From an uncultured Ruminococcus sp. (GTDB lineage Bacteria; Bacillota; Clostridia; Oscillospirales; CAG-272), in assembly GCA_902783905.1 (NCBI GenBank), contig CACZSP010000009.1:1-22092 (forward strand): DNA of 22,092 nucleotides. Reading direction: 5' to 3'. A program made the position numbers and the translations under genes. Below the pieces are notes generated by a model. The model was not told where the DNA came from and did no database searches. It was given only the letters and a program-made list of their open reading frames with translations. Of this stretch, positions 1 to 6,621 are shown piece after piece. Within the stretch, counting starts at the first letter, position 1. Each line of letters begins with the position of its first letter.

Positions 1-49
1 GCCGGCGGAGCGGTCGTATTTGTCAATTTGCCGTTTTGTTCATATCGCG

Positions 50-78
50 TTAACATTTTAGTATTAAAATATTATAGA
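50..78 (+). promoter_or_regulatory. Possible sigma-A promoter of the membrane-protein gene
   Basis: TTAACA at 50-55 (five of six matches to the -35 consensus) is followed after 17 nt by TATAGA at 73-78 (four of six to the -10). The surroundings are strongly A/T-rich, unlike the GC-rich coding DNA. Transcription would begin near 85, just ahead of the GAGG ribosome binding site at 88-91. Other -10-like hexamers (TAAAAT at 65, TATTAT at 70) have poor spacing to this -35. The assignment rests on sequence match only. Bases 1-49 hold no recognisable gene. Confidence 0.4.
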
Positions 79-100
79 TTTAACGTTGAGGTTTTTTCAG

Positions 101-1177
101 ATGTCAGAAGAAAATACAAATGAATCCTCCGCCGTCTCTTTGACGGAAACGGTGTACAAAAAGGCGGAAGTTTACCGCAGGAGCGTGACCGTTCTCGCCG
201 TGATCTGCGCGGCGGTTTATTTCTGCACCCTGTACTTTTCGCTTGAGCCGGATATAGGGTACTACAAAACCGGGGCGCTGCTTCCGGTGTTCTTTGCGAT
301 ACTCGCGTGCGTTTCGCTCGTCTGCGCTCTTTCGTCCCGGCTGCTTATACCGCGCGGGGCGGCTCCCCGCAGAGCGGATTACACCGACGGGCTGAATTTC
401 TGCGCGGCGTCGTTTTTCGCCTTTATGTCGCTGTTCGAGGGCGTATACCGTATCGGAAGACTGGTTTCGCTGATTAAGTCGAATGCCGGGACCGCCTCGC
501 TCATGACTTCCGACGAAACGAAACTGTTCAGAGTCAAACTGACCGTCAGCATCCTTTTCGTTATTACCTCGCTCGGCGCCGTCGCCTATTTTTTCAAAAG
601 ATCGAAAGGCGAGGGGAGAGGGAAGGCCCCCGTCATGATTTTCGGGGTTATGGCGGCCGTCCGGAACGTGTGCGGACTCGCGACAGTTTATTTCGACATG
701 GAACTCGCGATGAACTCGCCGGTCAAGATGGTGAGCCAGCTCTCGTCGATTTTTCTGATGATCTTCTTCCTATATGATATAAGATGGCTGCTTCCCGAGG
801 AGAACGCAAGGCCGGAGGGGTGGTTCGCCGCCGCTCTCGTCGCTCTGATCTTCAGCGCGGTTTCGTCGATTCCGGTTTTTGCCGCATACATGCTCGGTAA
901 AGTGACCAATCCGGAGCTTCCGGTCTCTTCGCTGTACTGCTTTACCGCTTTCATATATATCCTCGCGCGGATGTCGGGATACGTGAGATCGATACGCGAT
1001 CCGTCCTTTGCCGGCGTTCCGTCCGTGCAGGATGATGACGGTGATGACGGTGATGATGAAAGCCCGACCGGCAGCGACGTCCCCGACGGAGAGAACGCAA
1101 ATCCGGAGGACGCGCCCGGCGAGGACGGAACGGCTCAACCCGGAGACGAAGATCCCGCAGACGCCCGCAAGGAATAA
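101..1177 (+). CDS. Polytopic membrane protein with acidic C-terminal tail, function unknown
   Basis: This 358-residue protein is not recognised as a known family. About eight hydrophobic segments can be read, near residues 28-47, 60-78, 98-116, 148-165, 178-198, 212-230, 241-264 and 278-294. A cytoplasm-like Arg/Lys-rich linker lies at 166-176. Residues 309-358 form a disordered Asp/Glu/Gly/Pro tail encoded partly by near-repeats of GATGACGGT. ATG 101 is preferred over the in-frame TTG at 86 because GAGG at 88-91 sits 9 nt upstream of it. The next gene starts 15 nt after the stop, so the two are probably co-transcribed. A structural or sensory membrane role is possible, but nothing in the sequence shows an enzyme motif. 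Confidence 0.8.
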   Translation: MSEENTNESSAVSLTETVYKKAEVYRRSVTVLAVICAAVYFCTLYFSLEPDIGYYKTGALLPVFFAILACVSLVCALSSRLLIPRGAAPRRADYTDGLNFCAASFFAFMSLFEGVYRIGRLVSLIKSNAGTASLMTSDETKLFRVKLTVSILFVITSLGAVAYFFKRSKGEGRGKAPVMIFGVMAAVRNVCGLATVYFDMELAMNSPVKMVSQLSSIFLMIFFLYDIRWLLPEENARPEGWFAAALVALIFSAVSSIPVFAAYMLGKVTNPELPVSSLYCFTAFIYILARMSGYVRSIRDPSFAGVPSVQDDDGDDGDDESPTGSDVPDGENANPEDAPGEDGTAQPGDEDPADARKE

Positions 1178-1192
1178 TAAGGAAGATTTCAG

Positions 1193-1771
1193 ATGGAAAA
1201 GAAAGTGTTTCTGACCGACGGGCAGGGAGCCGCAGCCGCGAAAAGAATAGAATGGCTTCACGGAATGATAAAGGGAGGCAGTTTCCCGAACGCCGCACGT
1301 CTTCGCGAGGAGTTCGGGATCAGTGTCGCTCAGTCGCACCGCGATACAGCGCATCTTAAAGCTCTCGGGGCTCCGATGGTTTACGATCACGACCGTGGCG
1401 GCTTCAGATATACTGCCGAATTTTCGCTTCCCGGAGTGCTTCACGCCGACGACGCCGAGACCAGCGTTTCCGCGATATCGGCTGCCGAGAAAAGAGACGC
1501 CGACAGCATCCAGATCAGCATTCCATACACCGCCGAGATCGAAGCCGCGAGCCGGCACGACGTTATGGGGCTGGGCAGGTACGTCGTCTCCCGCGAAAAC
1601 AAAAAGGGAATATTCCGCTGCGAGTTCCGCAATCCGGATCTGTTTCTGGGCATGCTGCTCGCGCTCGACGCTCCCGTCAGGATCCTGTCTCCCGGCTGGC
1701 TTCGGGAAAAACTTGTCGAAAAATGCTCGGCGCTGGCCGAAAAAAACGCCGAATCCGGAATGGAAGGCTGA
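1193..1771 (+). CDS. Compact HTH regulator resembling a WYL-family protein without the WYL domain
   Basis: The 192-residue product has an N-terminal winged-helix region (about 16-75) ending in RDTAHLKALGAP followed by YDHDRGGFRYT. This is the hallmark of the DeoR/YafY-type HTH found at the start of WYL regulators. Residues about 107-185 look like the WCX domain that normally follows WYL, with the characteristic ending LDAPVRILSPGWLREKL. The central WYL ligand-binding domain is missing, and the length is well short of the usual 300 or so residues. AAGGAAG at 1179-1185 is a well-placed ribosome binding site. The gene lies 15 nt behind the membrane-protein gene, which it may regulate or work with. 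The HTH assignment is firm and the WCX assignment tentative. Confidence 0.75.
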   Translation: MEKKVFLTDGQGAAAAKRIEWLHGMIKGGSFPNAARLREEFGISVAQSHRDTAHLKALGAPMVYDHDRGGFRYTAEFSLPGVLHADDAETSVSAISAAEKRDADSIQISIPYTAEIEAASRHDVMGLGRYVVSRENKKGIFRCEFRNPDLFLGMLLALDAPVRILSPGWLREKLVEKCSALAEKNAESGMEG

Positions 1772-1810
1772 TTTTTATCAAAAAAAATAAAAAAAATCAG
1801 GGATTTTTTT
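1768..1810 (+). terminator. A/T-only inverted repeats after the HTH gene, weak terminator candidate
   Basis: CTGATTTTT (1768-1776) can pair with AAAAATCAG (1792-1800), and AAAAAAATC (1790-1798) can pair with GATTTTTTT (1802-1810) across a 3-nt loop. Both stems are almost entirely A-T pairs, so neither is a convincing intrinsic terminator. They are the only candidate between the upstream gene pair and the rpsJ promoter, and the homopolymer tracts may matter more for DNA shape than for RNA folding. Confidence 0.25.
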
Positions 1811-1829
1811 GAAAAAAACAAAAAAATTC

Positions 1830-1858
1830 TTGATTTTTTTTTTCATTTGTGGTATAAT
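1830..1858 (+). promoter_or_regulatory. Main sigma-A promoter of the S10-spc-alpha superoperon, with upstream A-tracts
   Basis: TTGATT (1830-1835), a 17-nt spacer and a perfect TATAAT (1853-1858) with the extended -10 dinucleotide TG at 1850-1851 make this the best promoter in the window. Transcription should start near 1865. A-tracts at 1812-1818 and 1820-1826 fall at about -53 to -39, the UP-element position contacted by the RNA polymerase alpha C-terminal domain. Further A/T tracts continue up to 1780. Eight of the 17 spacer bases belong to a ten-T run (1834-1843), so slippage there would change the -35/-10 distance. Confidence 0.8.
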
Positions 1859-1864
1859 TTTCGG

Positions 1865-2219
1865 GCTTGATGTGCGAAATAATGCGTTGACGCGAAAGGT
1901 TGCCGCCCTGAACAGCGGGGAATTTTCGCCGAGAAGTCCGGCAAAACGGCTCAAAGCCGTGAAAGATCCGGGCGCCGCGAAGCATAAAACGCCCCGGGCT
2001 GCGAGGTTCATAAGCAGTCGTCGGGCGTCCGGCATATCAAATGTTCCGAAATCCGGTCATCCGATTACGGATGCAAGCGGGTTTCGGCTTTTGTATGGCC
2101 GGAAAAAGGAACGCCCGAAACGGTGTATAAAATATGCTTCGTCTTTCGGAACGACGCGCGACCGCACACCGCTACATTTTATATACGCGCAACACGCGTC
2201 GCAAGAAAGGAGAAACAGA
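1865..2219 (+). promoter_or_regulatory. Long structured 5' leader of rpsJ
   Basis: No gene is evident in these roughly 355 nt between the predicted transcription start and rpsJ. Several local hairpins can be read directly: ACGGCT/AGCCGT with a CAA loop (1946-1960), CCGGGCG/CGCCCCGG with one bulge (1968-1997), CATCCG/CGGATG with an ATTA loop (2058-2073), TTTCGGC/GCCGGAAA with one bulge (2082-2105) and ACGCG/CGCGT (2185-2199). The last lies just ahead of the AAAGGAG site at 2206-2212. No intrinsic terminator with a U-run is visible. Autogenous control of the operon through this leader is an inference from its length and position. It does not match any ribosomal leader family that I can recognise. 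Confidence 0.5.
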
Positions 2220-2531
2220 ATGGCAGTCAAGGAAACTCTCAGGATCCGTCTCAAGAGCTACGATCACAAGCTGATCGACGCCGCCGCGAAGAAGGTCATC
2301 GACGTTGCCAAGCGCAACGGATGCGAGGTCTCGGGTCCGGTACCGCTTCCCACCGAGAAGGAGATCGTCACCATCCTCCGCGCCGTCCACAAGTACAAGG
2401 ACAGCCGCGAGCAGTTCGAGCTCCGCAACCACAAGAGACTGATCGATATCAGAAAGCCGTCCAAGAAGCTCACCGATGAACTTATGAACATCGAGCTTCC
2501 CGCCGGAGTCGATATCCAGATCGTCATCTGA
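2220..2531 (+). CDS. rpsJ: 30S ribosomal protein S10
   Basis: A full-length 103-residue S10, the 30S head protein that also acts as NusE in transcription antitermination complexes. Diagnostic stretches are RIRLKSYDHKLID near the N-terminus, GPVPLPTEKE (about 37-46) and the extended loop HKRLIDIRKPS (about 69-79). The start at ATG 2220 follows AAAGGAG with 7 nt spacing. The frame stays open upstream to 1809, but that extension crosses the promoter and is not coding. This is the first gene of the superoperon and is followed by an unusually long 111-nt gap before rplC. Confidence 0.98.
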   Translation: MAVKETLRIRLKSYDHKLIDAAAKKVIDVAKRNGCEVSGPVPLPTEKEIVTILRAVHKYKDSREQFELRNHKRLIDIRKPSKKLTDELMNIELPAGVDIQIVI

Positions 2532-2549
2532 AAAACGAAGAAACCAATC

Positions 2550-2621
2550 GCAATGCCCCGAACGGGGCGATTGCCGGTCAAGTTGGCGCAATCCCGAAGG
2601 GGAAAATCCAAAAGCGTCAAC
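2550..2621 (+). promoter_or_regulatory. Tandem related stem-loops in the rpsJ-rplC gap
   Basis: Hairpin A pairs 2550-2554 with 2570-2574 and 2555-2559 with 2564-2568, giving ten base pairs with one bulged G (2569) and a GAAC loop. Hairpin B pairs GTTGGCGC (2582-2589) with GCGTCAAC (2614-2621, one G-U pair) and has an inner TCCC/GGGA stem with a GAAG loop (2592-2603). The two share the sequence CGCAAT(GC)CCCGAA followed by GGG. GATTGC (2569-2574) can also pair with GCAATC (2588-2593), which would exclude hairpin A. The element ends 12 nt before the rplC ribosome binding site. A protein-binding or switching role is inferred. Confidence 0.55.
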
Positions 2622-2642
2622 CAATAACCTGCAGGAGGAAAA

Positions 2643-3275
2643 ATGAAAAAGGGTATTATCGGAAAAAAGATCGGTATGACTCAGATTTTCGACGAAGTCG
2701 GAAACGCCATCCCGGTAACGGTAATCCAGGCCGGTCCCTGCACAGTGTCGCAGAGAAAAACGGCTGAAAAGGACGGCTACGAAGCCGTTCAGCTCGGTTT
2801 CGAGGACGTCAAGGAAAAGCACGCCACCAAAGCCGAGATCGGACACTTCAGCAAAAACGGACTCACAGTCAAGAAGCATCTGAAGGAATTCCGCCTTGAG
2901 GACTGCTCCTCGTACAACGTGGGCGATGTCGTATCTGTCGAAACCTTCGCCGTCGGTGAAAAAGTCGACGTTACCGGTACGACCAAGGGCCGCGGATATA
3001 CCGGAGTTATCAAGAGATGGAACCACCACAGACTCAGAATGACGCACGGCGTCGGCCCCGTACACCGCGAAGTCGGTTCGATGGGAGCAAACTCCGATCC
3101 GTCGCGAGTCTTCAAGAACAAGAAGATGGCGGGCCAGTACGGCAACGAGCAGGTTACGATCCTCAACCTCGCGGTTGTAAAGATCGACGCGGAAAACAAC
3201 CTGATCGCCGTTCGCGGAGCCATCCCGGGAGCCAAGGGCGGCATCGTGTTCATCCGCGATTCCATCAAGGCTTAA
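2643..3275 (+). CDS. rplC: 50S ribosomal protein L3
   Basis: The 210-residue L3 helps start 50S assembly and reaches the peptidyl transferase centre with its extended loop. The N-terminal MKKGIIGKKIGMTQIF, GTTKGRGYTGVIKRW (112-126) and the segment PSRVFKNKKMAGQYGNEQVT (153-172) are diagnostic. AGGAGG at 2633-2638 lies 4 nt before ATG 2643. It heads the tightly packed part of the operon, behind the tandem hairpins of the preceding gap, so any regulation there would act first on this gene. Confidence 0.98.
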   Translation: MKKGIIGKKIGMTQIFDEVGNAIPVTVIQAGPCTVSQRKTAEKDGYEAVQLGFEDVKEKHATKAEIGHFSKNGLTVKKHLKEFRLEDCSSYNVGDVVSVETFAVGEKVDVTGTTKGRGYTGVIKRWNHHRLRMTHGVGPVHREVGSMGANSDPSRVFKNKKMAGQYGNEQVTILNLAVVKIDAENNLIAVRGAIPGAKGGIVFIRDSIKA

Positions 3276-3294
3276 GCGAAGAGGAGGAAAACAA

Positions 3295-3951
3295 ATGCCT
3301 AGCGTAAAAGTTTTTGATATGGCGGGCAAGGAAGTCGGCGAGATCGCCCTTTCCGAAAAGCTCTTCGGAGCCGAGGTCAACGAGCCCGCGGTTCACGCCG
3401 CAGTAAGAGCATACCTGCTCAACCAGAGACAGGGGACCCAGTCCACCAAGACCCGTTCCGAGGTTAGCGGCGGCGGAAAGAAACCCTGGAGACAGAAGGG
3501 AACCGGACGCGCCCGTCAGGGTTCGACCAGATCGCCCCAGTGGACGCACGGCGGAATCGCTCTCGGCCCCAAGCCCCGCAGCTACCGCACCGATCTCAAC
3601 AAGAAGATGAAGAGAGTCGCTCTTTTCAGCGCCCTTTCCGACAAGGTCGCCGAAGGCAGCCTGATAGTCCTCGACGAGTGCAAACTCGAAGGCTACAAGA
3701 CCGCTACGATGGTCAGAATGTTCTCCGACCTTGGCCTTAAAAAGGAAAACGGCAGGGAAAACAAGGTCCTTCTCGTTCTTCCCGAAAGCGATAAGTTCGT
3801 AGTCGGAAGCGTACGCAACATCCCGACCGCGGCAACCACTCTCTACAGCACCATCAACGTTTACGAGATAGTAAACGCCGAAAAGCTCGTCATCACCCGC
3901 GAAGCCGTCGAAAAGCTCACGCAGGTCTATGACAAGGAGGTTCAGGACTAA
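3295..3951 (+). CDS. rplD: 50S ribosomal protein L4
   Basis: L4 of 218 residues, lining the narrowest part of the peptide exit tunnel with its long internal loop. The loop is visible at about 56-98 and contains GGGKKPWRQKGTGRARQGS followed by SPQWTHGG. The start has GAGGAGG at 3281-3287. The stop TAA overlaps the rplW start by one base (TAATG), implying coupled translation. In gamma-proteobacteria L4 represses its own operon by binding the S10 leader; whether it does so here is unknown. Confidence 0.98.
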   Translation: MPSVKVFDMAGKEVGEIALSEKLFGAEVNEPAVHAAVRAYLLNQRQGTQSTKTRSEVSGGGKKPWRQKGTGRARQGSTRSPQWTHGGIALGPKPRSYRTDLNKKMKRVALFSALSDKVAEGSLIVLDECKLEGYKTATMVRMFSDLGLKKENGRENKVLLVLPESDKFVVGSVRNIPTAATTLYSTINVYEIVNAEKLVITREAVEKLTQVYDKEVQD

Positions 3952-4247
3952 TGGAAAAAACGATATACGACGTAATCATCAGCCCCGTGATCACCGAAGC
4001 GAGCATGGATATGATGGAGCAGAAAAAGTACGTATTCAAGGTTATGCCCACCGCGACGAAGCCGGAGATCGCAAACGCGGTCGAGAAGGCTTTCGGCGTA
4101 AAGGTCAAAGCCGTCAACACCATGAACGTCAGAGGCAAGCAGAGAAGAACCCGTTACGTTTCGGGATACACTTCCGCCTGGAAAAAAGCAATCGTCACCC
4201 TTACCGAGGACTCCAAGACGATCGCCTTCTTCGACGGTCTGAACTGA
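3951..4247 (+). CDS. rplW: 50S ribosomal protein L23
   Basis: A 98-residue L23, which sits at the tunnel exit and is the docking point for trigger factor and the signal recognition particle. SPVITEASMDMMEQKKYVFKV near residues 11-31 and the basic tunnel loop around RGKQRRTR (61-68) identify it. The ATG overlaps the rplD stop. Its AAGGAGG (3934-3940) lies inside the end of rplD, ten bases upstream. Confidence 0.97.
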   Translation: MEKTIYDVIISPVITEASMDMMEQKKYVFKVMPTATKPEIANAVEKAFGVKVKAVNTMNVRGKQRRTRYVSGYTSAWKKAIVTLTEDSKTIAFFDGLN

Positions 4248-4265
4248 CACGGGAGGATATGACAG

Positions 4266-5096
4266 ATGCCTACAATCAAGTATAAGCCGACGACCCCCTC
4301 GAGACGCCACATGAGCGTCCCCTCTTTTGAGGAGATCACCAAGTCGACTCCCGAGAAGAGCCTTATCGTCATCAAGAAAAAGCACGCCGGCCGCAACGCT
4401 AACGGAAAGATCACCGTTCGTCACAGAGGCGGCGGCAACAAAGTAAAATACCGTATTATCGACTTCCGCAGACTCGACACCGAGGCGGCGACCGTCGTCG
4501 GTATCGAATACGACCCCAACCGCTCCGCCTACATCGCTCTTCTTGAGAGCGAGTCGGGAGTCAAGAGCTACATCATAGCTCCCGTCGGACTCTCGGTCGG
4601 CGACAAGGTTTTCTCGGGCGCCGACGCCGACATCAAGCCGGGCAACACGCTTCCGCTTGCCAACATTCCGGTCGGTACCTACGTACACAACATCGAGCTC
4701 CATCCCGGCAAGGGCGGCCAGCTCGTCAGAAGCGCCGGAGTCGCCGCTCAGCTGCTTTCCAAGGAAAACGGCACCGCGATGATCCGTCTGCCCTCGGGTG
4801 AGGTCAGGATCGTTCCGATGAACTGCAAGGCGACGGTCGGTCAGGTCGGAAACATCGAGCACGACACCGTCAAGGTCGGCAAGGCCGGCAAGACCAGACA
4901 CAAGGGAATCCGTCCCACCGTCCGCGGTTCGGTCATGAACCCCTGCGATCACCCGCACGGAGGCGGTGAAGGAAAGTCCCCGGTCGGACATCCCGGCCCG
5001 CTTACCCCCTGGGGCAAGCCCGCTCTCGGTTACAAGACGAGAAAGCACAAGTCGAGAACCGAGCAGTACATCGTCAAACACAGGAACGCCAAATAA
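4266..5096 (+). CDS. rplB: 50S ribosomal protein L2
   Basis: A full-length 276-residue L2, needed for joining of the subunits and for the peptidyl transferase centre. It carries RHRGGGNKVKYRIIDF (52-67) in the OB-fold region. The C-terminal HPHGGGEGKSPVGHPG starts at 229 and includes the invariant His equivalent to E. coli H229. The Lys/Arg-rich tail KTRKHKSRTEQYIV is normal. It starts 18 nt after rplW behind GGGAGG at 4251-4256. Confidence 0.98.
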   Translation: MPTIKYKPTTPSRRHMSVPSFEEITKSTPEKSLIVIKKKHAGRNANGKITVRHRGGGNKVKYRIIDFRRLDTEAATVVGIEYDPNRSAYIALLESESGVKSYIIAPVGLSVGDKVFSGADADIKPGNTLPLANIPVGTYVHNIELHPGKGGQLVRSAGVAAQLLSKENGTAMIRLPSGEVRIVPMNCKATVGQVGNIEHDTVKVGKAGKTRHKGIRPTVRGSVMNPCDHPHGGGEGKSPVGHPGPLTPWGKPALGYKTRKHKSRTEQYIVKHRNAK

Positions 5097-5111
5097 GGAG
5101 GGAATAAGAAT

Positions 5112-5393
5112 ATGAGCAGAAGTCTTAAAAAAGGCCCGTTCGTAGAGCAGAAGCTGTACGACCGTATTTGCGCCATGAACGAGAAGAACGAGAAGAAGGT
5201 CATCAAGACCTGGTCCCGCGCTTCCACTATATTCCCTGACTTTGTAGGTCACACCATCGCCGTTCACGACGGCCGCAAGCACGTTCCGGTATACGTGACC
5301 GAAGATATGGTCGGACACAAACTCGGCGAGTTCGCTCCCACCAGGACCTTCAAGGGCCACGCCGGTTCGAAGACCTCGAACAACGGCAAATAA
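5112..5393 (+). CDS. rpsS: 30S ribosomal protein S19
   Basis: A 93-residue S19, which forms the A-site-proximal part of the 30S head with S13. The opening MSRSLKKGPFV and the block IFPDFVGHTIAVHDGRKHVP (about 40-59) followed by GEFAPTRTFKGHAG are textbook features. It starts 15 nt after rplB behind a GGAGG at 5097-5101. Length and sequence are ordinary. Confidence 0.98.
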   Translation: MSRSLKKGPFVEQKLYDRICAMNEKNEKKVIKTWSRASTIFPDFVGHTIAVHDGRKHVPVYVTEDMVGHKLGEFAPTRTFKGHAGSKTSNNGK

Positions 5394-5413
5394 GCGAGGA
5401 GGATCGGACAGTT

Positions 5414-5764
5414 ATGGAAGCTAAAGCTTATCTCAAATATCTCCGGATCTCTCCCCGCAAGGTTAAGATCGTTCTCGATCTTATCCGCGGCAAGGATGCC
5501 GACGTCGCCATGGCGATACTGAAAAACACCCCGAAGGCCGCCTCCCCCGAGATCGCGAAGCTCCTCAAGAGCGCGATGGCGAACGGTGAGCACAACTTCG
5601 GAATGGATCCCGCGAAGTTCTACGTATCCGAGTGCTTCGTCTGCCCGGGACCGACGCTCAAGAGATTCCAGGCCCGCGCCAAGGGTTCGGGAGACAGGAT
5701 CCTCAAGAGGACGTCACACGTTACGCTGGCTGTCAGCGAAAGAGAAGACAAGGAGAGAGCATAA
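5414..5764 (+). CDS. rplV: 50S ribosomal protein L22
   Basis: L22 of 116 residues, whose long beta-hairpin lines the exit tunnel. YLRISPRKVKIVLDLIRGK (about 9-27) and the hairpin region GPTLKRFQARAKGSGDRILK (79-98) followed by RTSHVTLAV are diagnostic. The TAA stop overlaps the rpsC ATG by one base (TAATG). The rpsC ribosome binding site (AAGGAG) lies inside the end of this gene. Confidence 0.98.
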   Translation: MEAKAYLKYLRISPRKVKIVLDLIRGKDADVAMAILKNTPKAASPEIAKLLKSAMANGEHNFGMDPAKFYVSECFVCPGPTLKRFQARAKGSGDRILKRTSHVTLAVSEREDKERA

Positions 5765-6621
5765 TGGGACAGAAAGTTAATCCTCATGGCCTTCGAGTCG
5801 GCGTGATCCGGGACTGGGATTCCAGATGGTGCGTCAGAGACGAAGTTTTCGGAGACGTACTCGTATCCGATTACAAGATCAGAAAACTTCTCAAGACCGA
5901 ACTTCAGAAGGCGGGTGTTCCCAAGGTCGAGATCGAACGCGACCAGTACAGAGTCAAGGTGAGCATCCACTGCGCCAAGCCGGGCGTTGCCATCGGCAGA
6001 AACGGCGAAAACATCGACAAGCTCAAGGCCGAGATCGAAGAGATCGTCGGCAAGGACGCAAACGGCAAACAGATCCCCGTTTCGGTCAATATCGTCGAGA
6101 TCCGCAACCCCGAGCTCAACGCTCAGCTGGTTGCCGAGAACATCTCCGCGCAGCTTGAAGGCCGCGTTGCCTTCCGCCGCGCTATGAAGATGGCTATCCG
6201 CAACACCATGCGCCTCGGCGCCCGCGGGATCAAGATCTCCTGCTCGGGAAGACTCGGCGGAGCCGAGATCGCCCGTTCGGAGAGCTATCACGAGGGTACC
6301 ATTCCGCTTCAGACCATCCGCGCCGACATCGAGTACGGCTTCTGGGAAGCCAACACGACCTACGGCAAGATCGGAGTCAAGGTCTGGATCTACAACGGCG
6401 AAGTGCTGAACGCCGCTCAGGGACGCGACCGCAGGAACGATCGCAGAAACGACCGCAGAAACGATCGCAGAGGCGACCGCAGGAACGATCGCAGAAACGA
6501 CCGCAGACCCGGCGAAAACCGCGGACCGAGAGACGGCTCCAGCCGCAACGACCGCCGCAATCAGGGACAGCGTCCGCCCCGTCCGGCGACCGCGACTCCC
6601 AGAGAAGGAGGAAAGAACTGA
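5764..6621 (+). CDS. rpsC: 30S ribosomal protein S3 with a repetitive Arg/Asn/Asp tail
   Basis: S3 lines the mRNA entry channel and has helicase activity with S4 and S5. The core is normal: MGQKVNPHGLRVGVIRDWDS, a KH domain with its GRNG loop at 78-81, and the C-terminal domain ending in KVWIYNGEVL (206-215). The usual length is about 210-230 residues; this protein has 285. Residues 221-248 are tandem RRND-type repeats, followed by a Gly/Pro/Arg-rich end. ATG 5764 gives the canonical N-terminus; an upstream in-frame TTG at 5632 would extend the frame back into rplV and is not used. The TGA overlaps the rplP start (TGATG). Confidence 0.97.
   Translation: MGQKVNPHGLRVGVIRDWDSRWCVRDEVFGDVLVSDYKIRKLLKTELQKAGVPKVEIERDQYRVKVSIHCAKPGVAIGRNGENIDKLKAEIEEIVGKDANGKQIPVSVNIVEIRNPELNAQLVAENISAQLEGRVAFRRAMKMAIRNTMRLGARGIKISCSGRLGGAEIARSESYHEGTIPLQTIRADIEYGFWEANTTYGKIGVKVWIYNGEVLNAAQGRDRRNDRRNDRRNDRRGDRRNDRRNDRRPGENRGPRDGSSRNDRRNQGQRPPRPATATPREGGKN
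6430..6507 (+). repeat. 12-nt tandem repeat encoding the S3 tail
   Basis: Six full units of the form CGCAGRAACGAY start at 6430, 6442, 6454, 6466, 6478 and 6490, and a partial unit starts at 6502. The fourth unit has GGC in place of AAC. Each encodes Arg-Arg-Asn-Asp, with Gly replacing Asn in unit four. The alternation of AGG/AGA and GAT/GAC suggests a duplicated 24- or 48-nt block: units 1-2 (6430-6453) are identical to units 5-6 (6478-6501). The unit length is a multiple of three, so changes in copy number keep the frame. Confidence 0.9.

Noticed and set aside
1021..1060. GATGACGGT-type repeats in the membrane-protein gene as a mobile or regulatory repeat
   Set aside because: They are short, imperfect and in frame, and simply encode the Asp/Gly part of the acidic tail.
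2091..2131. Second promoter close to rpsJ (TTGTAT at 2091 and TATAAA at 2126)
   Set aside because: The spacing is 29 nt, far from 17, and no better -35 lies in front of TATAAA. Not reported as a feature, though a weak start cannot be excluded.
1809..2219. Open frame upstream of and in phase with rpsJ, starting with a signal-peptide-like Lys/Phe/Ile-rich stretch
   Set aside because: The hydrophobic start is a translation of the A/T tracts and promoter. The frame crosses the -10 box, has no ribosome binding site, and rpsJ has its own strong site and the family N-terminus at 2220.
3948..5360. 470-codon open frame on the minus strand opposite rplW-rpsS
   Set aside because: It lies wholly antisense to four conserved ribosomal genes and arises from their GC-rich codon pattern. 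No family resemblance.
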